Shown piece by piece: positions 58,572-64,000 of a stretch of DNA of 64,000 nucleotides; within the stretch, counting starts at the first letter, position 1; each line of letters starts with the position of its first letter. The DNA lies in contig NZ_CP043641.1 of NCBI RefSeq assembly GCF_014217625.1, positions 3,906,001 to 3,970,000 of the forward strand, written 5' to 3'. Below the pieces are notes generated by a model. It saw only the letters and a program-made list of their open reading frames with translations, was not told where the DNA came from and made no database searches. The DNA is from Leifsonia shinshuensis. GTDB taxonomy: Bacteria; Actinomycetota; Actinomycetes; Actinomycetales; Microbacteriaceae. A program made the translations under genes and the position numbers.

Positions 58572-59255
58572 TCACTCCCCGCCGTACCGCTCCCCGACCG
58601 GCACCTCCACGCCCAGCGTGTTGCCCGCCTGCGCGAGCGGGCAGGCCCAGGCCGGGTCGTAGGCGCAGGACGGGTTGTAGGCGAAGTTGAAGTCGAGGAC
58701 GATCGTCGTCTCGTCGTCGTCGGCCGTCATCCCGAGGTCGGAGCCCTTGATCGTGTCGATCAGGTAGCGGCCGCCGCCGTAGGTGCCGCCGCGGCGGCCG
58801 GCGAGTGCGTCCTTCACCGGGACGAACAGGCCGCCGCCGTAGGAGGTCAGGCGCCAGACGTCGAGCGAACCCGCCAGCGGGACGCGCACCGTGCCGAGCA
58901 GCTCGAACGGGACGACGCCGTCGGTGCCGGTCTCCACGTCCATCCGCACGGCCTCCTCCGCCGGGTGGATCGGCAGCTCGAAACGCCAGTCCGGGTCGTA
59001 CGGCGACACCGGGAGGCCGGTGAAGCGGTCGCGGTCCTCGTCCAGGAGCGGGGAGGCCGGGTGCGAGGAGAAGAGGTCGTTGCGGCAGGAGATCCAGTGC
59101 GCGTGCGCGGCGGCCGGGTCGGAGGCGGCGATCCGGCGCACCGAGGAGTACAGCGCGAACACGCTGCGGCGCCAGTCCGCGGTCTGCACGGCGGTGGCCG
59201 CGCGGCTGCGCCCGGGGGCGACCTCGGGGGACGGCTCTGGGGTGATGGTGCTCAT
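58572..59255 (-). CDS. DUF1684 protein
   Basis: 227 residues. DUF1684 hallmarks: WRRSVFALYSSVRRIAA...RNDLFSSHPASPL, YDPDWRFELPI, GGRYLIDTIKGSD and the C-terminal DFNFAYNPSCAYDPAWACPLA, with two Cys that may be a metal or active site. Function unknown; it is a common cytoplasmic protein in actinobacteria and others. ATG overlaps the SRPBCC-like gene's stop by 4 bases. Confidence 0.87.
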   Translation of the reverse strand: MSTITPEPSPEVAPGRSRAATAVQTADWRRSVFALYSSVRRIAASDPAAAHAHWISCRNDLFSSHPASPLLDEDRDRFTGLPVSPYDPDWRFELPIHPAEEAVRMDVETGTDGVVPFELLGTVRVPLAGSLDVWRLTSYGGGLFVPVKDALAGRRGGTYGGGRYLIDTIKGSDLGMTADDDETTIVLDFNFAYNPSCAYDPAWACPLAQAGNTLGVEVPVGERYGGE

Positions 59256-59833
59256 GCTGCGGCCTCCGTCGATGGGATGTCGTCCTCGCCGGGTTCCGGT
59301 TCGGGCGTGGGTGGATCGTATGCCCACGTGGGGGCGAGGCGCCGCAGGCGCAGCCCGCGCCACTGCCAGAACGCCCACAATCCGTACCAGGCGAGCGGCG
59401 TCACGACGCCGGCCTTCACCACGAGCCGGTCGCGGTACAGGGTGCGGAGCCGGCCGTCGGGTCCGGGGCCCGCGGGGTCCGGTGCGATGGCCATCCGGTG
59501 GTCGAGGTGCGGCATGGCCGAGAGCACGCCCCCGACGCCGCCGCCGCTGTCCCGGAGGATGCGCGTCGCGCGCTCGCGCGGGTCGGTCGAGCGCAGCGTG
59601 TCGAGCCGGATCGCCTGCGTGCCGACGGTGAAGGCTCCGAGCGCGCGCACGCTCACGCGGTGCTCCGCCCCGTCCCACACGGTCGGGAAGCCCGCGGGCT
59701 CGTCCGACCGGAAGTCCACCCACGGCATGGCCACCTCCCGGAACGCGGTGGGGCTGTGGAGGGCGCGCCAGGCGGCGTCCGGGTCGCAGTCCAGGATGAG
59801 CTTCAGGAGAACTCTCACGTCCCCCAGTGTCAC
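59252..59833 (-). CDS. SRPBCC-like hypothetical protein
   Basis: 193 residues from GTG 59833 (GTG 59818 also possible). The opening VRVLLKLILDCDPDAAWRALHSPTAFREVAMPW and alternating strands such as HRVSVRALGAFTVGTQAI suggest a START/SRPBCC lipid- or ligand-binding fold, but with no clear signature. A single hydrophobic segment WYGLWAFWQWRGLRLRRL near 150-170 may touch the membrane. Coupled to DUF1684, so perhaps a two-gene unit of unknown role. Confidence 0.68.
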   Translation of the reverse strand: MTLGDVRVLLKLILDCDPDAAWRALHSPTAFREVAMPWVDFRSDEPAGFPTVWDGAEHRVSVRALGAFTVGTQAIRLDTLRSTDPRERATRILRDSGGGVGGVLSAMPHLDHRMAIAPDPAGPGPDGRLRTLYRDRLVVKAGVVTPLAWYGLWAFWQWRGLRLRRLAPTWAYDPPTPEPEPGEDDIPSTEAAA

Positions 59834-59880
59834 GCATCCGCCCCGCAGGGGGCAGGCTTTCTCGGCGCACTCCCGGCCCG

Positions 59881-61164
59881 CTACGCCGTCGCCGCCTCCT
59901 GCGCGCGCGCCAGCAGCAGCGCCCGCTCCCGCTCGTTCCCGGTCATGGCCGCCGCCCGACGGAACTCCTCCTCGGCCTCCGCGCTCCGCCCGAGCTTCAG
60001 CAGGAGGTCGGCGCGCACCGAGGGCAGCAGGTGGTACGACTCCAGCTCTCCCGAGAGCGCGAGCCGGTCGACGACATCCAGGCCGGCCGCCGGGCCGTAG
60101 GCCATCGACAGGGCGACCGCGCGGTTGAGCTCCACGACGGCGGACGGACGGAGGGCGGCGAGCGCGCCGTACAGCGCGACGATCTCCTCCCAGTCGGTGT
60201 CCTCCGGCGCGGGGGCGGTCGCGTGGCAGGCGGCGATCGCGGCCTGCAGTGCGTAGGGGCCGCGGCCGCGCGAGCCCACCAGCCGGTCGGCCCGGGCGAG
60301 GGCGGCGACGCCGCGGCCGATGAGGATGCGGTCCCAGCGGGTGCGGTCCTGGTCCTGCAGCAGGATCGGCTCGCCGTCGGCGGTCGCTCGGGCCGGGAGG
60401 CGGGAGGCCTGGAACTCCATCAGCGCGACCAGGCCGTGCACCTCCGGCTCGCGCGGGGTGAGCTCGGCGAGCACGCGGCCGAGCCGGAGGGCCTCCTGGC
60501 AGAGGTCGGGCCGCATCCAGTCATCGCCCGCCGTGGCCGAGTAGCCCTCGTTGAAGATCAGGTAGACGACCTCCAGCACCGACGCCAGCCGCTCGGGATA
60601 CTCGGCGCGGTCGGGCACCTCGAACGGCACGTGCGCGGCGCTCAGGGTCCGCTTCGCCCGGACGATGCGCTGCGCGATGGTCGGGACAGGCACCAGGAAG
60701 GCGCGCGCGATCTCCTCGGTGGTGAGGCCGCCGAGGAGCTTGAGCGTCAGCGCGACCCGCGCCGACGAGGCGAGCACGGGGTGGCAGGCGACGAACACGA
60801 GGCGGAGCAGGTCGTCCTGGATCTCCTCCTCCACGACGGCGGCCGGGTCGTCGGACTCCTGCTGCTCCAGGTCGCGGGCGAGGGCCGCGTAGCGCTCGTC
60901 GAGCCGCTCGCGGCGGCGCCAGCCGTCGATCGCGCGGCGCTTGGCGACGGTGGTCAGCCACGCCCCCGGATTGCGCGGGATGCCGGCGTCCGGCCACTGC
61001 TCGAGCGCGGCGACCAGCGCGTCCTGGGCGAGCTCCTCGGCCAGCCCGACGTCGCCCGTCCAGCGGGCGAGCCCGGCGACGAGCTTGCCGGACTCGATGC
61101 GCCACACCGCGTCGACGGCGTCGAGCGTCGCGCGATCGGTGGCAGCGCCCTCCCGTTCCACCAC
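59881..61164 (-). CDS. ECF42-group RNA polymerase sigma factor
   Basis: 427 residues from GTG 61164, picked because GGGAGGAG lies directly ahead; GTG 61185, which overlaps the YciI stop, is also open. Sigma region 2: WRIESGKLVAGLARWTGDVGLAEELAQDALVAALEQWPDAGIPRNPGAWLTTVAKRRAIDGWRRRE. Region 4: LKLLGGLTTEEIARAFLVPVPTIAQRIVRAKRTL. A long TPR-like C-terminal domain with LNRAVALSMAYGP and a helical end is the mark of the ECF42 group, which needs no anti-sigma but pairs with a DGPF/YciI protein, present here just upstream. Confidence 0.92.
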   Translation of the reverse strand: MVEREGAATDRATLDAVDAVWRIESGKLVAGLARWTGDVGLAEELAQDALVAALEQWPDAGIPRNPGAWLTTVAKRRAIDGWRRRERLDERYAALARDLEQQESDDPAAVVEEEIQDDLLRLVFVACHPVLASSARVALTLKLLGGLTTEEIARAFLVPVPTIAQRIVRAKRTLSAAHVPFEVPDRAEYPERLASVLEVVYLIFNEGYSATAGDDWMRPDLCQEALRLGRVLAELTPREPEVHGLVALMEFQASRLPARATADGEPILLQDQDRTRWDRILIGRGVAALARADRLVGSRGRGPYALQAAIAACHATAPAPEDTDWEEIVALYGALAALRPSAVVELNRAVALSMAYGPAAGLDVVDRLALSGELESYHLLPSVRADLLLKLGRSAEAEEEFRRAAAMTGNERERALLLARAQEAATA

Positions 61165-61181
61165 GACCGCTCCTCCCGCGT

Positions 61182-61499
61182 TCACGTCTGCGCGCCCGTG
61201 AGGATGCGGCGCACCTCGACTCTGCCACGACCGAGGGGCACCCGTCTCGCCCATTCGACGGCTTCCGCGCGATCGGAGGCCTGCACGATCCACAGCGCGG
61301 CGGGCCGGACCGGGGAGACCGGGAGCAGGTCGGCGTTCGTGCGCGGGCCGTCGACCGCGAGCTGGATGTGCGCGCCGTCGTCCGACGCGAGGAGCTCGCC
61401 CGCGAGCAGCACCCCGGCCCGGATCAGCTCGACCGTGTAGCGCTGGAGCGCGTCGGCGGGCGCCGGGCCGTCCGTGGTGAGCATGAGGAGGTAGCGCAT
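61182..61499 (-). CDS. YciI/DGPF-domain protein, ECF42 partner
   Basis: 105 residues. MRYLLMLTTDGPAPADALQRYTVELIRAGVLLAGELL and RPAALWIVQASDRAEAVEWARRVPLGRGRVEVR give the dimeric ferredoxin-like YciI fold with the DGPF-type arrangement. GGAAGG precedes the ATG. It is placed directly before the sigma gene, as in other ECF42 clusters, where it is usually a target or partner; biochemical role not settled. Confidence 0.9.
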   Translation of the reverse strand: MRYLLMLTTDGPAPADALQRYTVELIRAGVLLAGELLASDDGAHIQLAVDGPRTNADLLPVSPVRPAALWIVQASDRAEAVEWARRVPLGRGRVEVRRILTGAQT

Positions 61500-61624
61500 C
61501 CGTGGTCCTTCCGTCGAGCCGCCGGGGCGTCGGCCCTCGTCAAGACGTCGAGCAGGCGCCCCGGGATTCGACAGCGCCGCCCGTCGCCGCCCGCGATGTC
61601 GGACGTGTGCGCTAGAACGGGAGC

Positions 61625-62161
61625 ATGGCGATCCGCTACTGGCTGGGCGTGGTGCACCACGATCACGTGCTGCGCGGCGTGGCCGGCGGGTTCGCGCAGG
61701 TCAACCACGGCGCCCGCGCGCCCCTCGAGCGGATGGGGCCGTCCGACGGGTTCGTCTTCTACTCGCCGAGGGAGTCCTTCGACGGCGAGCCGCTGAAGCA
61801 ATTCACGGCGGTCGGGAGGCTGGCCGACGCGGAGGTGTTCCAGGCCACGCAGGGGCAGCAGATGCACGGCGCGGGCGGCGACTTCCTCCCGTGGCGACGC
61901 CGCGTCGACTGGGACCACGACGCGGTCCCGACGCCCATCCGGCCGCTGCTGCCGTCGCTCGACTTCACCCGCGACAAGCGCGACTGGGGCTACCAGCTCC
62001 GCGCCGGCCTGATCGAGCTGAGCCGGCACGACTTCGACCTCATCCGGAGCCAGCTGCGGCACACCCCGGGGGAGCAGCGGCCCTCCACCGCCCGCCGAGG
62101 AGACGGCTCCCGTCACCCGGGGCAACACACGACGATCGCGTTCAGCGCCGGGCTACGCTGA
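61625..62161 (+). CDS. EVE-domain protein
   Basis: 178 residues. RYWLGVVHHDHVLRGVAGGFAQVNHGARAPLERMGPSDGFVFYSP is the EVE/PUA-like opening and later FVQATQ-like FQATQGQQMHGAGGDFLPWRRRVDWDHDA gives the aromatic pocket that reads modified bases. EVE domains bind 5-methylcytosine-type or other modified DNA or RNA and often occur near restriction systems; none is seen here. TAGAAC lies 6 bases before the ATG. Last 20 residues look disordered. Confidence 0.9.
   Translation: MAIRYWLGVVHHDHVLRGVAGGFAQVNHGARAPLERMGPSDGFVFYSPRESFDGEPLKQFTAVGRLADAEVFQATQGQQMHGAGGDFLPWRRRVDWDHDAVPTPIRPLLPSLDFTRDKRDWGYQLRAGLIELSRHDFDLIRSQLRHTPGEQRPSTARRGDGSRHPGQHTTIAFSAGLR
62154..62159 (+). promoter_or_regulatory. -10 element (TACGCT) of the comB-like gene
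   Basis: TACGCT, 6 bases before the GTG at 62166, within the last codons of the EVE gene. Leaderless start. Confidence 0.5.
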
Positions 62162-62165
62162 GGCG

Positions 62166-62735
62166 GTGAGTTCGCAGACCGACCCCTCGACCGTCCCCGC
62201 CGCGCACCGCCAGGCCAAGTACCAGGTGCGCTTCGACTGGGCCGAGGACGGTGCGGTCGCCGTCGCGGCCGACGCCGACGTGGTCGTCTGGGTGGACGTG
62301 CTGGAGGACGCGCCGACTGTGGAGGCCGCCGCGCTCCCCGGAACAGGCGCCGTGGTCGCCGCCGGCCTCGCCGACGCCCCGGCGGTCGCGCAGTGGGTCC
62401 TCGACGAGCAGGTCCGCCTCGGCCGTCGCGCGATGGTCGCACTCATCGCCGCAGGAGGCTCCGCGGCCTCCGGAGGCACACGCTTCGCGGTGGAGGACCT
62501 GCTCGCCGCCGGCGCGGTGGTGGACGCGCTCGCCGCTCTCGGGATCGACTACAGCTCGCCGGAGGCCGCGGCCGCCTGTGCCGCATTCACCGGGCTGCGC
62601 GGCGCGGTCGCGCACCTGCTCACGGCGTCGGTCTCCGGGCAGGAGCGCATCGCCGCCGGCGCCGACCCCGCTGCGCTCGCCGCCTCCGGCAGGCTCGGCA
62701 CGGTCACCGAGGTGCGGGTGCTGCGAGCCGCCTGA
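62166..62735 (+). CDS. ComB-like 2-phosphosulfolactate phosphatase family protein
   Basis: 189 residues. YQVRFDWAEDGAVAVAADADVVVWVDVLEDAPTVEAAA and LVALIAAGGS-type MVALIAAGGSAASGGTRFAVEDLLAAGAVVDALAALG follow the ComB phosphatase plan of archaeal coenzyme M synthesis. Actinobacteria have no coenzyme M in general, so the true substrate is probably another phospho-acid. GTG start, 4 bases after the EVE stop. Confidence 0.78.
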   Translation: MSSQTDPSTVPAAHRQAKYQVRFDWAEDGAVAVAADADVVVWVDVLEDAPTVEAAALPGTGAVVAAGLADAPAVAQWVLDEQVRLGRRAMVALIAAGGSAASGGTRFAVEDLLAAGAVVDALAALGIDYSSPEAAAACAAFTGLRGAVAHLLTASVSGQERIAAGADPAALAASGRLGTVTEVRVLRAA

Positions 62736-62812
62736 GCGGTGGGTATGAACTCCGGGCCGCCGGAATGATCCCGCGGAACCGGGTGTTCACTGCGATCAGG
62801 AGGTTTGCATTC

Positions 62813-63115
62813 ATGAAAGCAGTGCTGAACGACACCGTCATCGCCGAGGCCCCGACCGAGGACCTCATCCGCATCGAGGGCAACTGGTACTTCCCACCGC
62901 AGAGCGTCAACGCCGACTACCTGGTGGAGTCGGCGACCCCCTACACCTGTCCGTGGAAGGGCGAGTGCCAGTACTTCTCCGTCACGGACGGCGACGCCGT
63001 GCTCCAGGACCGCGCGTGGAGCTATCCCACGCCGTACCCGAGCTCGTTCGACCGGGTCGGCAAGGACTACAGCAACTACGTGGCGTTCTGGAAGGACGTC
63101 CGCGTCGTCGACTGA
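62813..63115 (+). CDS. DUF427 protein
   Basis: 100 residues, one DUF427 domain: MKAVLNDTVIAEAPTEDLIRIEGNWYFPPQSV, then PYTCPWKGECQYFSV and AWSYPTPYPSSFDRVGKDYSNYVAFW. AGGAGGT stands 8 bases before the ATG, the best ribosome site nearby. The two conserved Cys and the PWKG motif are kept. Function unknown; a small beta protein common in actinobacteria. A hairpin follows. Confidence 0.9.
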   Translation: MKAVLNDTVIAEAPTEDLIRIEGNWYFPPQSVNADYLVESATPYTCPWKGECQYFSVTDGDAVLQDRAWSYPTPYPSSFDRVGKDYSNYVAFWKDVRVVD

Positions 63116-63133
63116 CACACGCGATGACTCGTG

Positions 63134-63160
63134 AAGGGCGGTCCGATCCGGACCGCCCTT
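63134..63160. terminator. Terminator hairpin after DUF427
   Basis: AAGGGCGGTCCG (63134-63145) and CGGACCGCCCTT (63149-63160), perfect 12-base arms with loop ATC, 19 bases after the stop. Confidence 0.85.
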
Positions 63161-63339
63161 CGCCGTCTCTGGCTCAACCCCCTCCAGCAGTGTCCGCTTT
63201 TTGGGGGACTGTCCCTCGAAAACGGGGTACAAAGTAGCTTCCTACCGAGCGGTCGGAATCGATAGAAAGGTAGTGCGAGAGAACCTTCCGGGACCCGAAC
63301 CGGGAGGCGCGCGAGGGCTGCCAGAGCCCGTCCTTCGGC

Positions 63340-64000
63340 GTGCGAACCCGAGCTCTCGCGTACCCGAAACCGAGCGCCTTGCTTCGTCGTGTCCTTCAGC
63401 ATGCCCGCACCACGTTCCGCAGCTCCACCGATGGCCGCAGCAGGCCGCCCGCGCATCGCGCGAACCGTCGGGGAGCCTCCGCCGTCGCACCGCGGCTGAG
63501 GCTCCTCGGGGCGGTGGCGGCGGCCACGGTCCTCGCCCTCGTGGGCGGTGGACTCGTCGCCTCGCCCGCGCTCGCGGACACCGCGGCTCTCACGGTCGAC
63601 AAGACCGTCGGCGACGGTCTCAAGGCACTCACCGTCACGCCCGGCGCCGAGTTCACGTACTCCATCCAGGTCGGCTGCGACGACAACGACTGCGTGGACG
63701 CGAAGCTTGTGGACACGCTCCCGGCCGAGTTCGCCGGGTTCGGCATCCTGGACACCAGCGTCCAGCCGAGCTCGAAGCCCGCGACCAAGACCCTCACCGG
63801 CTGCACAGACACCGTGACCGCGTCCTGCACGCTCACCGTCGTGTTCTCCGAGCCGGTCACCGGCGGCGTCGGCATCCCGGCGGGCGGAACCTACCTGGTC
63901 ACGGTCACGCTCAAGGTCCCGCAGGGCCTCACGCCGCAGTCTCCCGCGGTGAACCACGCCGTCACGAATACGGCGGTCGGCACGTTCGCCGGCTCGGCCA
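63340..64000 (+). CDS. Secreted DUF11-type surface protein, cut at the right edge
   Basis: Runs off the window. The frame has a signal peptide RLRLLGAVAAATVLALVGGGLVASPALADT (signal end about 63581) preceded by a long basic stretch, so the start is uncertain: GTG 63340 or TTG 63379 fit the frame, neither with a good ribosome site. The mature part LTVDKTVGDGLKALTVTPGAEFTYSIQVGCDDNDCVDAKLVDTLPAEF is the first DUF11/conserved-repeat module seen in large actinobacterial surface and adhesin proteins. Likely the start of a long wall-anchored protein. Confidence 0.72.
   Translation, partial: MRTRALAYPKPSALLRRVLQHARTTFRSSTDGRSRPPAHRANRRGASAVAPRLRLLGAVAAATVLALVGGGLVASPALADTAALTVDKTVGDGLKALTVTPGAEFTYSIQVGCDDNDCVDAKLVDTLPAEFAGFGILDTSVQPSSKPATKTLTGCTDTVTASCTLTVVFSEPVTGGVGIPAGGTYLVTVTLKVPQGLTPQSPAVNHAVTNTAVGTFAGSA

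Overview
The window is about 72-73% G+C by eye and densely packed with genes. Many genes overlap by 4 bases (ATGA or GTGA), and many starts look leaderless, with a TANNNT hexamer exactly 6-7 bases before ATG or GTG. Together with the gene content (BioQ-controlled biotin uptake, TelA, DUF3566, LCP, Nei2, Lhr, a DUF4916-type NUDIX protein, ECF42 sigma plus YciI) this points to an actinobacterium, most likely of the family Microbacteriaceae (Leifsonia-like). No rRNA, tRNA, CRISPR array, intact IS element or phage was seen.

Region by region. 1-7.1 kb: a universal stress protein (cut at the left edge) overlaps an Mg-type P-ATPase. Facing them is a minus-strand cluster: ArsR/SmtB regulator, His-rich CDF exporter, second CDF protein, small membrane protein and beta-CASP RNase. 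7.1-8.1 kb: a broken ORF lies between two identical 69-bp repeats that copy the 3' end of the next gene, so it marks an insertion. 8.1-17.5 kb: two GH13 glucan/trehalose-type enzymes flank a truncated haemoglobin with a membrane partner and a molybdenum module (moeA diverging from fdhD and an FdhF/YdeP oxidoreductase). 17.5-24.2 kb: TelA, small enzymes, DUF805, and TetR, MarR-MFS and LysR units. Three copies of a conserved hairpin sit at gene 3' ends in or near this stretch (15.8, 21.4 and 23.3 kb). 24.4-29.2 kb: a 1597-residue secreted protein that joins an ExeM-type nuclease to a 5'-nucleotidase.

29.2-31.0 kb: a promoter region with paired palindromes drives a membrane protein, an XRE regulator and an MDR oxidoreductase. 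31.0-31.8 kb: an Abi_2/AbiF-like HEPN protein of lower G+C is preceded by a structured leader, a candidate RNA-protein defence unit. 32.4-37.8 kb: bioY, an acyl-adenylating enzyme, an atypical thiolase, bioM, bioN and a CHY zinc-finger gene form one operon. It diverges from bioQ across two BioQ-type operators and a shared palindromic -10. The two enzymes inside a biotin transport operon are the most interesting metabolic puzzle here.

37.8-57.9 kb: regulators, PoxB, an LCP cell-wall ligase, an FMN reductase, DNA repair (Nei2 with the helicase Lhr), hydrolases, a DEAD-box RNA helicase and the RNA-polymerase-clearing helicase HelD. 57.9-58.6 kb: an internally deleted GNAT toxin next to an apparently intact DUF1778 antitoxin. 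58.6-64.0 kb: DUF1684, an ECF42 sigma factor with its YciI partner, EVE, ComB-like and DUF427 proteins, and the start of a secreted DUF11-type surface protein that runs off the right edge.

All similarity statements come from reading motifs; no database search was run.
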